Both the position numbers and the translations under genes were made by a program. 61,928 nucleotides of DNA, from positions 1-61,928 of the forward strand of contig JAOPYI010000181.1 of assembly GCA_025964675.1 (NCBI GenBank). The letters are read 5' to 3'. Below, piece by piece: positions 1 to 8,299 of this stretch (the first letter of the stretch is position 1; each line of letters starts with the position of its first letter). Origin of the DNA: Sphaerisporangium sp. (GTDB lineage: Bacteria > Actinomycetota > Actinomycetes > Streptosporangiales > Streptosporangiaceae). The notes beneath the pieces are model-generated. The model did no database searches. It had not been told where the DNA came from and was given only the letters and a program-made list of their open reading frames with translations.

Positions 1-120
1 ACCACGGCGCACGACGAGATCACGCTGCGCAGGGGCGCGGCCGACGAGCTGGCGATCCGGGTACGGAACCCTCGTACGACGCCGACCATCTTTCCCGCGG
101 AGCGGCAGTCGATCGTCTGA
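1..120 (+). CDS. C-terminal fragment of an unidentified protein
   Basis: An open frame runs from the first base to a TGA at 118-120 and encodes 39 residues ending IFPAERQSIV. The segment ADELAIRVRNP looks faintly like the beta-strand and N-box-adjacent part of histidine-kinase ATPase domains, but the fragment is too short to assign. The start lies outside the window. I do not recognise the gene. Confidence 0.45.
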   Translation, partial: TTAHDEITLRRGAADELAIRVRNPRTTPTIFPAERQSIV

Positions 121-137
121 ACCCCGCGCCATACCGT

Positions 138-476
138 CTATAGCTGCGGGCGGCCAAGCGATCCTGACTCCGGCGCTTCACGCACCCGGTTCGGCGCCGG
201 GGTGGAATCCGTGGTCGAGTGGGTGGTCACGGGGTTGCAGGTTTGTAGTCGCCAGTGGTTGATGGCCGTGTCGGCGAGGGCCGCGATCACCGTTTCCTGG
301 ATTTCAGCGCTGGTGGTGGCGTCGTCGGTGTCGACGCGGATGACGATCTCTCCGTTGGCCTGTCTGAGGTCTTTTCGCCATTGCTCGGGTAGCAGGGCCA
401 ATATCCGGATGCCGTCGATCGGTGAATTACCCGACGGGTGAGGCGGGGTGGTGTGCATCGTCAACTCGACCAGCAT
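138..476 (-). CDS. Small protein of unknown function, partner of the TTWD-repeat peptide
   Basis: This gene encodes 112 residues from the internal ATG at 476, which has GAGGA about 12 bases upstream. The frame extends further upstream, but that part reads through the 36-bp repeats of the preceding gene and gives only proline/arginine-rich sequence, so the internal start is preferred. The middle third (about residues 18-62, IRILALLPEQW through VIAALADTAINHW) looks like a compact alpha/beta fold. The C-terminal third is polar, Thr/Pro-rich and probably disordered. There is no signal peptide or membrane helix. It begins 16 bases after the stop of the repeat peptide, so the two are probably co-transcribed. 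I do not recognise the family and infer no function beyond a link to its neighbour. Confidence 0.55.
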   Translation of the reverse strand: MLVELTMHTTPPHPSGNSPIDGIRILALLPEQWRKDLRQANGEIVIRVDTDDATTSAEIQETVIAALADTAINHWRLQTCNPVTTHSTTDSTPAPNRVREAPESGSLGRPQL

Positions 477-492
477 GGTCACGCGTCCTCGT

Positions 493-813
493 TCAGTCCC
501 AGGTGGTGCCGTCTGTGGTGGCCGGAGCCGAGTCCCAAGTGGTGCCGTCGGTGGTGGCGGGGGCGGAGTCCCAGGTCGTCCCGTCGGTCGTCGCCGGAGC
601 GGAGTCCCAGGTCGTGCCGGTGGTGCCGGCGGGCTCGGAGTCCCACGTGGTGCCCATGGCCGAGACACCGGAGGCCGAGTCCCAGGTGGTGCCGGTGGTG
701 ACGGTGGTGTAACCGCCGATCGCGATGCTACAGGCGACCGCGGCGGAGACGACGGCCGCGGACATTTTCGCGACGAAGTTGAAATTCACCGGGGAAACAG
801 TCTGGTTCGTCAT
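493..813 (-). CDS. Exported or membrane-anchored peptide with six TTWD repeats
   Basis: This encodes 106 residues. Residues 1-16 are polar and 17-36 form a hydrophobic alanine-rich segment that could be a signal peptide or an N-terminal anchor. From residue 41 to the end the protein is six copies of GTTWD separated by 7-8 residues; the last three full units are the identical 12-mer GTTWDSAPATTD. The stop comes directly after the sixth TTWD. The start ATG at 813 has AGGAAAAGAG upstream. Two palindromes (845-862 and 873-887) lie just upstream, and a 112-residue protein follows in the same orientation. The regular Trp-Asp spacing could indicate a repetitive surface peptide, a scaffold, or a multi-core RiPP-like precursor, but no modifying enzyme is visible in the window. 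Other frames across the repeats are also open because of the 36-bp periodicity; the signal-like N-terminus and ribosome-binding site favour this one. Confidence 0.6.
   Translation of the reverse strand: MTNQTVSPVNFNFVAKMSAAVVSAAVACSIAIGGYTTVTTGTTWDSASGVSAMGTTWDSEPAGTTGTTWDSAPATTDGTTWDSAPATTDGTTWDSAPATTDGTTWD
496..693 (-). repeat. 36-39 bp tandem repeat array inside the TTWD peptide gene
   Basis: Near-identical units of 36 bp (one of 39 bp) repeat across the 3' two thirds of the gene, each encoding GTTWD plus a Ser/Ala/Thr/Asp spacer. Unit length is a multiple of three, so copy-number change would keep the frame. The units nearest the 3' end are most alike, as expected from recent expansion. 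Confidence 0.85.
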
Positions 814-844
814 TTCTATTTCTCTTTTCCTGAGGGCCGGGTAT

Positions 845-862
845 TTGTTCTCGCAAGAACAA
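845..862. promoter_or_regulatory. Perfect palindrome upstream of the TTWD peptide gene
   Basis: TTGTTCT at 845-851 and AGAACAA at 856-862 are perfect inverted repeats around CGCA. The element ends 32 bases upstream of the peptide start codon, a good position for a dimeric repressor or activator. The regulator is not identified. Confidence 0.5.
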
Positions 863-872
863 CTCTGCGGTT

Positions 873-887
873 TTCACGGCCCGTGAA
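873..887. promoter_or_regulatory. Second palindrome upstream of the TTWD peptide gene
   Basis: TTCACGG (873-879) and CCGTGAA (881-887) flank a single C. It lies 10 bases from the 845-862 palindrome, and the two differ in sequence, so they could bind different proteins or one could overlap the promoter. The rest of 814-1114 shows no further gene. Confidence 0.45.
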
Positions 888-1114
888 CCAGACGAATCGG
901 CGGCAGCAAGTTGCATGCCGGTGACCGCTTCCTGCCAGCCGGACGCCACACGTGCCCGCCCATGCCGCCAGGCCGGTTATCGTCCCAGGTCAAGCCCCTC
1001 CGTGACGGATTCCATGTCACCGTTAGCGGGATGGCTGCTAACGTTGTTTCATACCTTTCCGAGGGTGCTTTCTACGCCAAAGACAGTCTCAAACCGACCC
1101 AGCAGGTGAGGAAG

Positions 1115-1345
1115 ATGAGCGACGTGCGCGAAAAGGCCGAGTTGTACGCGCTGGACATCTCGGATGTGACCTGGCTCAGCGCCCCGGGGAGCAGCTCGGA
1201 CGACCGCATCGAGATCGCGTACCTGCCCGGCGGCGCCGTCGCGCTGCGCAACCCGGCCGACCCCAACGGCACGGTGCTGAGGTACACGGCCGCCGAATGG
1301 CATGCCTTCGTGCTAGGCGTCCAGGACGGCGAGTTCGACGACTGA
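1115..1345 (+). CDS. DUF397 domain protein
   Basis: A 76-residue protein. The N-terminal YALDISDVTWLSAPG, the middle IEIAYLPGGAVALRNPADPNG and the C-terminal FVLGVQDGEFDD are the hallmarks of DUF397, a small actinobacterial family often encoded next to a helix-turn-helix regulator and linked to developmental regulation in Streptomyces. Here no regulator gene is adjacent, so it appears to be an orphan copy. The ATG at 1115 follows GTGAGGAAG and is preferred over upstream ATGs, which add non-conserved sequence. The gene converges on the GDYXXLXY gene with only 6 bases between the stops. Confidence 0.85.
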   Translation: MSDVREKAELYALDISDVTWLSAPGSSSDDRIEIAYLPGGAVALRNPADPNGTVLRYTAAEWHAFVLGVQDGEFDD

Positions 1346-1351
1346 TCGACG

Positions 1352-1834
1352 CTAACGTGGCACGACTTCGACCACGGCGGCGTTGCCGTGGCCATCGATC
1401 TTGAGTACGGCTGCCGCCCGGTTGCCGATGAGTTCGTCCTGGACACGCCGGGCCTTGTCCTGCGGGAGGAACAGGCTGTCGATGCCGCAGGACAGCGGTC
1501 CGTACCCTCGTGTCTCGCAGGTCAGGTAGGGCGGGGCGGCCGGCCGCTGCCGCGCGATGCCGGTGCCCTTCCACAGGGCGCCGTCGGGCACGAGCGGTAC
1601 GAAGACCTGCCCAGGTCTCTGGCCGTCGGCCGCCGGGAGCGCCGGATACGTCAGCATCACGTACGCACCTCTGAACGGGTCGATGGGGTCGACGGGCCCG
1701 GCGGCAAGGCGGTACTCCGTACCGGCCAGCCTGGCCGACAGCCGCGGGCCGACCGCCCCCACGAGCAACACGGCCTGCAGGACGAGCGCGGCGGCCACCA
1801 GCACCGGGCGGGCCGGCAGAAGACGGCGGTTCAC
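1352..1834 (-). CDS. GDYXXLXY-type membrane-anchored protein
   Basis: A 160-residue protein. One hydrophobic segment near residues 8-30 anchors it, followed by an extracytoplasmic domain with YRLAAGPVDPIDPFRGAYVMLTY, the degenerate GDYXXLXY region that names this family (the segment here is RGAYVMLTY). In other bacteria these proteins are coupled to DUF2157 or DUF4401 membrane proteins, as here. The GTG start at 1834 overlaps the TGA of the upstream DUF2157 gene by four bases (GTGA), implying translational coupling. Two cysteines (TCETRGYGPLSCG) could form an extracytoplasmic disulfide. The biochemical role of the pair is unknown. Confidence 0.8.
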   Translation of the reverse strand: MNRRLLPARPVLVAAALVLQAVLLVGAVGPRLSARLAGTEYRLAAGPVDPIDPFRGAYVMLTYPALPAADGQRPGQVFVPLVPDGALWKGTGIARQRPAAPPYLTCETRGYGPLSCGIDSLFLPQDKARRVQDELIGNRAAAVLKIDGHGNAAVVEVVPR

Positions 1835-2991
1835 CTGGTTGCCTCCATCAGGCGGCGGCGCCCGTATTCGACCAGCATTCCGGTGATGATGAAGACCACT
1901 CCGAGGACGAGGAACAGAGCCGCCCCGGCGAGCAAGGGCTGGAACACCGCGAAGCTCTGCGCCGTGACGAAGACCACCAGGGCGGCCGTGGCGAGGTAGA
2001 CGAGGTAGGAGAGGTCGCGACGGGCGGCGACGCTGGCGAACCAGCTGGCCGCGAGGATATAGACCAGCGTGCCGGCCACGGCCCGGGTGGTCTGCGCGGC
2101 GCTGAACCCGCCGGAGTTTCCGTACTGGCCGCCGGGTGACCACACCACCAGCAGGAGCGCGACCCCGATCATGATCGCTACGGCGAGCACCTCACGGCGG
2201 CCGTTCGCGTCGCCGAACACCAGCGCGGCACCCCCGGCGACAGCGGCGGCGGCCAGACCAGACCAGAGTGCCGCCGAGCCGAACATGTCGTCCTGGCCCA
2301 CTCCGGGGAAGACGGCGACGAACAGCCCTGAAAGGGCCAGCACCACCCCGGTCAGCCGCCACGGCGGCGCGAACCCGGGTAACCCGCCTCGTTCGTGCAG
2401 CACGGCAGCCGACAGCGCCACCGCGCCTGCGGCCAGCAGGGACACGGCGACGGCCGCCGCACCGTCGGCCTGCTCGCCGACGAGCCAGCCGTACCAGGCC
2501 GATCCGAGCAGCAGGGCTACGACCAGCGGACCTGCCGCACCGGTCGCGTACGCGTAGGCAAGCGCGCCACCGGCCCACACGCCGAGGAGGCTCGATGTGT
2601 ACGCCGGGACCTGCAGGCTCTGGGCCGCCTGAAAGATCACGCCCCCGGAGGCCAGCACCGTGATGAGCCTGGCCGCCTGCTTGCCTCCCGGATGCGAGAG
2701 AACCTCCCCGATGACCGCCGCTGCGATCCAGACCAGGGTGATCCCGGCGAAGCGCGCCATCGGCGACACCTGGTCGAGGTTGGCCGAGACCAGCCAGATG
2801 AGCCCGATGCCGAGAAAGCCGCCGCCGAGCAGCAGCACAAGCCGTTCCAGGCTCAGTCGCCGGCCCAGGACGTAACGGCTGGCGATGCGCTCAGCCGTAC
2901 CCGCGTCGACGATCCCTTCCGCCTGCCACTGGGCCAGTTCGCCGCGCAGCCACGCGAGACGCCGAGCCGGTATCCGATGGGTCGATTCCAT
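1831..2991 (-). CDS. DUF2157 domain integral membrane protein
   Basis: A 386-residue protein. The N-terminal 60 residues are soluble and match DUF2157 (a helical stretch with LRGELAQWQAEGIVDAGTAERI). The remainder is a run of about ten hydrophobic helices ending with a basic GRRR tail on the cytoplasmic side. The start is set at ATG 2991 because GGGGAGGAGGCGCAGG lies directly before it; an in-frame GTG/ATG 33 bases upstream would place this Shine-Dalgarno inside the gene. It forms an overlapping two-gene operon with the GDYXXLXY protein. Function unknown; a membrane sensor or transport role has been suggested for such pairs but nothing here proves it. Confidence 0.85.
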   Translation of the reverse strand: MESTHRIPARRLAWLRGELAQWQAEGIVDAGTAERIASRYVLGRRLSLERLVLLLGGGFLGIGLIWLVSANLDQVSPMARFAGITLVWIAAAVIGEVLSHPGGKQAARLITVLASGGVIFQAAQSLQVPAYTSSLLGVWAGGALAYAYATGAAGPLVVALLLGSAWYGWLVGEQADGAAAVAVSLLAAGAVALSAAVLHERGGLPGFAPPWRLTGVVLALSGLFVAVFPGVGQDDMFGSAALWSGLAAAAVAGGAALVFGDANGRREVLAVAIMIGVALLLVVWSPGGQYGNSGGFSAAQTTRAVAGTLVYILAASWFASVAARRDLSYLVYLATAALVVFVTAQSFAVFQPLLAGAALFLVLGVVFIITGMLVEYGRRRLMEATR

Positions 2992-3085
2992 CCTGCGCCT
3001 CCTCCCCTTCGTCTGCCGGCCCAAGGCGACCGATCGCCCTAGTCTGGCGTGACAAATGGGAATTGCACATGAGTACCCGTACTCA

Positions 3086-4288
3086 TCAAATACCCGCGGC
3101 GTTGAGGGACCGGGAAAGGCGGCGGCCCAGGTGCTGCATGGGAAGCTCCACGAAGCGGTAGGTCAGCCAGCTCGCGGCCAGCACCATGCTCACGAAGGCG
3201 GCGGCCAGCAGAGCCTGGGTGAACGGCGGCTGGAGCCGGGGATCGCCGACAACGGTCACGAAGAGCTTCAGCAGTGGATGGTGCAGCAGGTAGACCGAGT
3301 AGCTGATCACCCCGAGCCTGACCAGCACGCGCGGCACGGCCCGGTGCCGCAGGGCCATGCCGATCGCGAAGGTGGCCCCGGCCAGCGCCAATGTTGTGAT
3401 CCAGACCCGGGGGTACGCCCACCACCCCGTAGGGAAGGCGAAGAACGGCACGAGCGCCAGCAGGAACGCCACGGCGGCGACCGTACGCGGGGCGGAGACC
3501 TGGCCCCGCTCCCAGCGATGGAGCAGGGTGCCCGTGAACATCACCGCGATGATCGCCGGGCCCAGCCACGGCGTACGGCTGCCGAGGAGAACGAGCGTCA
3601 CGGCGAGCGCGCCGAGGAGCAGCGTGCCGGCCGTCCGTACCCGGCCTGAGCCGGCGACCACGCACGCCAGGCCGACGACGAGGACGGCGAGACCGGTGAA
3701 GGCCGCCGGGCCGCGCGGAAGGACGGGACCCGCGAGCAGCAGGCCGAAGAGCAGCGAGGCCACCGCGAACGCCACGGCCCAGACGCCGCTGTGCCGGTGG
3801 ATCCCGGCGACGAAAAGCGCCGTGACCAGGAGGTAGAAGACCATCTCGTACGAGAGCGTCCACATCGTGTCGGCCACACCGGCCGCTCCCACGACGTCGA
3901 CGAGCATGGTGGCGTGCGCGGCCGCGGTGGCGAGGTCGGGCGCCACCGCCTCGCGCAGCGGCACGACCGGCAGCAGCGCCAGCACGAGGCCGATGACCAG
4001 GAAGTACAGCGGGTAGAGCCGGAAGAACCTGCCGATCCAGAACGACCGCACGTCTCCCCTGCGCTCCAGCGATGCCGGGATGATGTAGCCGCTGACCAGG
4101 AAGAACACCAGCACGCCGTACATGCCGAGGTTGAACCAGTGGGGCCGCAGCCCCGGCAGGAAGCGGTAGAACATGTGCTCCAGCAGCACGGCCGTCGACC
4201 CCACGCCGCGAATGGCGTCCAACCACGCCAGCCTGGGCCGGGGAGGGGTGGTGGACGTCAGGAGGGGTTGTCCCGGGGCCGCCAGCAT
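3086..4288 (-). CDS. Acyltransferase family 3 membrane protein (OafA/YrhL type)
   Basis: A 400-residue protein with about ten transmembrane helices. The N-terminal signature LAWLDAIRGVGSTAVLLEH carries the conserved basic residue and histidine of membrane O-acyltransferases of the acyltransferase-3 family, followed by GVLVFFLVSGYII, another family landmark. Such enzymes transfer acyl groups to extracytoplasmic sugars, antibiotics or cell-wall polymers. No glycosyltransferase or biosynthetic cluster is adjacent, so the substrate cannot be inferred. The ATG at 4288 is preceded on the minus strand by TAAGTT and a 7-base gap with no Shine-Dalgarno, suggesting a leaderless transcript. It lies downstream of guaA in the same direction but with its own promoter-like box. 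Confidence 0.85.
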   Translation of the reverse strand: MLAAPGQPLLTSTTPPRPRLAWLDAIRGVGSTAVLLEHMFYRFLPGLRPHWFNLGMYGVLVFFLVSGYIIPASLERRGDVRSFWIGRFFRLYPLYFLVIGLVLALLPVVPLREAVAPDLATAAAHATMLVDVVGAAGVADTMWTLSYEMVFYLLVTALFVAGIHRHSGVWAVAFAVASLLFGLLLAGPVLPRGPAAFTGLAVLVVGLACVVAGSGRVRTAGTLLLGALAVTLVLLGSRTPWLGPAIIAVMFTGTLLHRWERGQVSAPRTVAAVAFLLALVPFFAFPTGWWAYPRVWITTLALAGATFAIGMALRHRAVPRVLVRLGVISYSVYLLHHPLLKLFVTVVGDPRLQPPFTQALLAAAFVSMVLAASWLTYRFVELPMQHLGRRLSRSLNAAGI

Positions 4289-4405
4289 CGCAGAAAACTT
4301 ACCGAAGCCCGGGCCGACAAACCCCGGATCAGTGTTTTGTCCTCTTTTGTGCTGATCGGCGCGCCTCAGCCGATCTACACGAACGACGGTCTAATGGGTG
4401 AACCG

Positions 4406-5956
4406 TCACTCCCACTCGATGGTGCCAGGGGGCTTGCTGGTGATGTCGAGGACGACGCGGTTGATCTCGCGGACCTCGTTCGTGATGCGGGTGGAGATGC
4501 GGGCCAGCACGTCGTACGGCACGCGGGACCAGTCGGCCGTCATGGCGTCCTCGCTGGTCACCGGCCTGAGCACGACCGGGTGCCCGTACGTGCGGCCGTC
4601 GCCCTGGACGCCCACCGAGCGGACCCCGGCGAGCAGCACCACGGGGCACTGCCAGATGCCGCGGTCGAGACCCGCCCGGGACAGCTCCTCGCGGGCGATG
4701 GCGTCGGCCTCGCGAAGGATGGCCAGCCGGTCGTGGGTGACCTCGCCCACGATGCGGATGCCGAGCCCGGGGCCGGGGAACGGCTGGCGCCACACCATCG
4801 CCGGCGGCAGGCCCAGCTCCTCGCCCGCCCGGCGCACCTCGTCCTTGAACAGGGTGCGCAAGGGCTCGACCAGGGAGAACTTCAGGTCGTCGGGCAGGCC
4901 GCCGACATTGTGGTGGGACTTGATGTTGGCCGTGCCCGTGCCACCGCCGGACTCCACCACGTCGGGGTAGAGAGTGCCCTGGACGAGGAAGTCGACGGGA
5001 CCGTCGGCCAGGATGGCCCGCTGCTCGTCCTCGAAGACGCGGATGAACTCGCGACCGATGATCTTGCGCTTCTCCTCCGGGTCGGACACCCCGGACAGGG
5101 CCTTCAGGAACCGCTCGGCGGCGTCCACGACGCGCAGCTTCACGCCCGTGGCCGCGACGAAGTCGCGCTCGACCTGCTCGGCCTCGCCCTGGCGCAGCAG
5201 CCCGTGGTCGACGAACACGCAGGTCAGACGGTCACCGATGGCGCGCTGGACGATCGCGGCGGCCACCGCGGAGTCGACACCGCCTGACAGCCCGCAGATC
5301 GCGCGCCCCTCGGGCCCGATCTGCTCGCGCACGGCCTCGACGGCGTCCTCGACGATGTTGAGCATGGTCCAGGACGGGCGGCACCCGGCGGCGTCGAGGA
5401 AGTGCTTCATCACCGCCTGGCCGTGCTCGGAGTGCATGACCTCGGGGTGGAACTGCACGCCGTACAGCCCGCGCTCGCGGCTCTCCATGGCCGCCACGGG
5501 CGTGTCAGGAGTCCACGCGGTGACCTGGAAACCTTGGGGAGCCGAGGCGACGCTGTCACCGTGGGACATCCACACGGATTGGGCCGAGGGGAGCCCGGCG
5601 AAGAGCACGCCCTCGCTGCCCACGGTCAGGGGCGTACCGCCGTACTCGGCGATGCCCGTCTGCGCCACCTGGCCGCCGAGGACCCGTGCCATCTCCTGGA
5701 AGCCGTAACAGATGCCGAACGTCGGCACCCCCGTGTCGAAGAGCCCCTCGGGAGCCGCGGGAGCGCCCTCGGCGTACACGGACGCGGGGCCGCCGGACAG
5801 GATGATCGCCTTCGGATTCTTGGCGAGCATCTCGCGCACCGGCATCGTCGAGGGCACGATCTCGGAGTACACATGGCACTCACGGACCCGGCGAGCGATC
5901 AACTGCGCGTATTGCGCGCCGAAGTCCACCACTAGGACCGTGTCGAACTCAGACAC
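4406..5956 (-). CDS. guaA: GMP synthase (glutamine-hydrolysing)
   Basis: GuaA converts XMP to GMP using ATP and glutamine, the last step of guanine nucleotide synthesis after GuaB. The 516 residues show all expected parts: a class I glutamine amidotransferase with nucleophile Cys83 (FGICYGFQ) and His170/Glu172 (QFHPE), the ATP-pyrophosphatase P-loop SGGVDSAV at 224-231, and the C-terminal dimerisation domain ending KPPGTIEWE. Length matches the family. The start is a GTG at 5956 preceded by GGGGGGTC; TAGACT about 37 bases upstream is a plausible -10 box. It is separated from guaB and guaB3 by about 8 kb. Confidence 0.98.
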   Translation of the reverse strand: MSEFDTVLVVDFGAQYAQLIARRVRECHVYSEIVPSTMPVREMLAKNPKAIILSGGPASVYAEGAPAAPEGLFDTGVPTFGICYGFQEMARVLGGQVAQTGIAEYGGTPLTVGSEGVLFAGLPSAQSVWMSHGDSVASAPQGFQVTAWTPDTPVAAMESRERGLYGVQFHPEVMHSEHGQAVMKHFLDAAGCRPSWTMLNIVEDAVEAVREQIGPEGRAICGLSGGVDSAVAAAIVQRAIGDRLTCVFVDHGLLRQGEAEQVERDFVAATGVKLRVVDAAERFLKALSGVSDPEEKRKIIGREFIRVFEDEQRAILADGPVDFLVQGTLYPDVVESGGGTGTANIKSHHNVGGLPDDLKFSLVEPLRTLFKDEVRRAGEELGLPPAMVWRQPFPGPGLGIRIVGEVTHDRLAILREADAIAREELSRAGLDRGIWQCPVVLLAGVRSVGVQGDGRTYGHPVVLRPVTSEDAMTADWSRVPYDVLARISTRITNEVREINRVVLDITSKPPGTIEWE

Positions 5957-6067
5957 CGAAAAGACCCCCCAAAAGACGCCGCGGTTCCCACAGTCTATCG
6001 GCGGCCACCGCTGCCGGGACGCCCCCCAAGATCATGCCTTCGCGATCCTGAACCGCGCCATCCCGAA

Positions 6068-8179
6068 ATGCGTCGTAGGGACATGAGGACTTCGATCGGT
6101 ACGGCCGCGGCCGTCGCACTCGCCGTGGGGCTTGTGGCGGCGGCGTGCACGAACGCCGGGAACGGCACGGCGGCCCCGGCCGGGGAGCCGGTGGCACTTG
6201 GCGATATCAAGCTTGTCTCGTACACCGGCTGCGACGACATGCTGGCGGGTCTGCGCAAGGCCACGGCCGAGAACGTCGGCCCATGGGGCATCAACGGGAA
6301 CACCATCTTCCTCGCCACCGGCAGGCAGTCCGACGCCCTGGCCAAGACCGACTCGGCCACGTCCGAACCTGCCTACTCCACCACCAACGTGAACGAGGCG
6401 GGCGTCGACGAGCCCGACCTGGTGAAGACCGACGGGAAGCGGATCATCACGTACAGCGGAGGGCTGCTCCGCGTGGTCGACGTGGCGTCGAAGAAGGTCA
6501 CCGGCACGCTGCGTCTCGTACCCCCAGACCAAGGCTGGGCGCCCGGGAACCTGCTGACGCACGGCGACCGCGCGCTCGTGGTCTTGTCCGGCGGCGGCGC
6601 CATCCCGTTCGGGGCCCTCGTCAAGCGGCGCGCGTCCCCCGGCCCGAAGTACGTGCTGGTCGACCTCAAGGATCTCAAGGTCCTGGGATCGATCACCCCG
6701 GCGGGGGCGCACGTGGACGCCCGCATGACAGGCTCGACCGTACGGATCGTGGTCAGGTCGCAGCCCGACATCGTCTTCCCGGAGGCCGGCCAGAACGACG
6801 CGGAGGCGACCCTCCTCAAGCGCAACCAGGGCGTCGTACGCGCCGCGCCGATCGACGCCTGGCTCCCGGCCTACGAGGTCGCCGGGCCCACGGGTGCTCC
6901 CCGCCAGGAGAAGGTGAAGTGCGAGCAGGTCAGCCACCCGGACAAGTACACCGGGACCTCGATGCTGACCGTGCACACGATCGACCTCGAAGGCGGGCTC
7001 GAAAGCGACGACCCGATCGCCGTGGCGGCCGACGGTGACACCGTGTACGCCACTCCCACGAGCCTGTACGTCACCAGCAACCCCAACTGGTGGTTCCCGC
7101 GCGGGATGGTCGACGACACGGTGGCCACGGAGGTGTCCCCTGGCCGCACGGACGCGCCCACCTCCTCCGTCGCGCCCAAGGACCCGCCGAGCTCGCTGCC
7201 CGCAGAGAAGGTCGAGCCGAGCAACGATCCCTCGATGCCCACGCTGCTCCCCGAGCCGACGGCCACCCCGACACCGGTGCCGACGGACGAGAGCACGCCC
7301 AAGGCCGAGCAGGCGCCTGAGCGGACCGAGCTGCACCGGTTCGACATCACCGGGACGGGAGCGCCCCGGTACGTCGCCTCGGGGGCGGTCCCCGGTCGCC
7401 TGCTCAACCAGTACTCCCTGTCGGACTACCAGGGGAACCTACGGGTGGCCACCACGTCGTCCGGCGACCAGGGCGTGGCCACCACCAAGAGCGTGAGCGC
7501 GGTGTACGTGCTCAACGCCGACACGCTGGCCAAGGTGGGCGAGGTCGCGGGCCTCGGCAAGGGTGAGCGGATCTACTCGGTGCGCTTCATCGGCCCCGTG
7601 GGGTACGTCGTGACGTTCAAGCAGGTCGACCCGCTCTACACGCTGGACCTGCGGAACCCGGCACAGCCGAAGCTCACCGGCGAGCTGAAGATCACCGGGT
7701 TCTCCTCCTACCTCCACCCCGCAGGCGACGGGAGGCTGATCGGCGTGGGCCAGGAGGCCAGCGAGCAGGGAAGGACCCTCGGCACCCAGGTTTCGCTGTT
7801 CGACGTCAGCGATCCGGCCAGGCCGCTCCGGCTGTCGCGCTTCCACCAGACGGACTCAGGTTCGGAGGCCGAGTGGGACCCGCACGCGTTCCTCTACTGG
7901 CCGGCGTCCGGTCTGGCCGTACTGCCGATCAACAGCTGGGGCCCGAAGGCCCAGGACAACCAGACGGCCGCGATGGTGCTGAAGGTCGGGGACGGCGCTA
8001 TCACGCAGACCGGGATGATCACCCATCCCAAGGTGACGACCGGCACCGAGCCGCTGCCCGACCCGACGATCCGGCGCTGCCTGGTCATCGGCGACACGCT
8101 GTGGACGATCTCGGACACGGGGCTCAAGGCGAGCGACGCCAAGACCCTGGCCGACCAGGGCTGGATCTCCTTCACCTGA
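6068..8179 (+). CDS. Lipoprotein with C-terminal beta-propeller domain
   Basis: A 703-residue protein from ATG 6068; ATG 6083 is an alternative with TAGGGA just before it. A signal peptide with a probable lipobox ends at Cys27 (VAAAC), so the mature protein is probably lipid-anchored outside the membrane. The body matches the bacterial family of secreted proteins with a C-terminal beta-propeller distantly related to WD40 repeats: TNVNEAGVDEPDLVKTDG, ITYSGGLLRVVDV, and repeated blade-like segments such as VYVLNADTLAKVGEV and SLFDVSDPARPLRLSRF. A Pro/Ser/Thr/Glu linker around residues 350-420 separates N- and C-terminal halves. Function of the family is unknown; a binding or scaffolding role at the envelope is plausible. 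The gene ends before two strong hairpins. Confidence 0.82.
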   Translation: MRRRDMRTSIGTAAAVALAVGLVAAACTNAGNGTAAPAGEPVALGDIKLVSYTGCDDMLAGLRKATAENVGPWGINGNTIFLATGRQSDALAKTDSATSEPAYSTTNVNEAGVDEPDLVKTDGKRIITYSGGLLRVVDVASKKVTGTLRLVPPDQGWAPGNLLTHGDRALVVLSGGGAIPFGALVKRRASPGPKYVLVDLKDLKVLGSITPAGAHVDARMTGSTVRIVVRSQPDIVFPEAGQNDAEATLLKRNQGVVRAAPIDAWLPAYEVAGPTGAPRQEKVKCEQVSHPDKYTGTSMLTVHTIDLEGGLESDDPIAVAADGDTVYATPTSLYVTSNPNWWFPRGMVDDTVATEVSPGRTDAPTSSVAPKDPPSSLPAEKVEPSNDPSMPTLLPEPTATPTPVPTDESTPKAEQAPERTELHRFDITGTGAPRYVASGAVPGRLLNQYSLSDYQGNLRVATTSSGDQGVATTKSVSAVYVLNADTLAKVGEVAGLGKGERIYSVRFIGPVGYVVTFKQVDPLYTLDLRNPAQPKLTGELKITGFSSYLHPAGDGRLIGVGQEASEQGRTLGTQVSLFDVSDPARPLRLSRFHQTDSGSEAEWDPHAFLYWPASGLAVLPINSWGPKAQDNQTAAMVLKVGDGAITQTGMITHPKVTTGTEPLPDPTIRRCLVIGDTLWTISDTGLKASDAKTLADQGWISFT

Positions 8180-8193
8180 TCCCCAGAGGGCTT

Positions 8194-8221
8194 CCGGGCC
8201 GTATCGCGCAATACGGCCCGG
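8194..8221 (+). terminator. Hairpin after the beta-propeller gene
   Basis: CCGGGCCGTAT at 8194-8204 pairs perfectly with ATACGGCCCGG at 8211-8221 around a six-base loop. It begins 14 bases after the lipoprotein stop codon. There is no U-tract, which is common in GC-rich actinobacterial terminators. Confidence 0.65.
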
Positions 8222-8228
8222 AGTGCCA

Positions 8229-8275
8229 GGCCGCACGTTCCTGCCTCCGATACGAGGAGACCGGAACGTGCGGCC
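8229..8275 (-). terminator. Hairpin after glpD, convergent terminator
   Basis: GGCCGCACGTTCC (8229-8241) pairs perfectly over 13 bases with GGAACGTGCGGCC (8263-8275). It sits 24 bases beyond the glpD stop. With the 8194-8221 hairpin it insulates two convergent genes. Confidence 0.65.
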
Positions 8276-8299
8276 GACGGCACACCGTCGCCGGCCGCC

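Noticed and set aside
138-668. Longer 176-residue version of the small partner protein
   Set aside because: The extra N-terminus reads the 36-bp repeats in another frame and gives only Pro/Arg/Thr-rich sequence. The internal ATG at 476 has GAGGA upstream.
422-712. Plus-strand frame with SQVVPSVVAGAE repeats across the TTWD gene
   Set aside because: The repeat unit is a multiple of three, so several frames stay open. The minus-strand frame has the signal-like N-terminus, ribosome-binding site and upstream palindromes.
4327-4357. GATCAG/CTGATC hairpin between the acyltransferase and guaA
   Set aside because: Only six base pairs with a 19-base loop; too weak to call a terminator.
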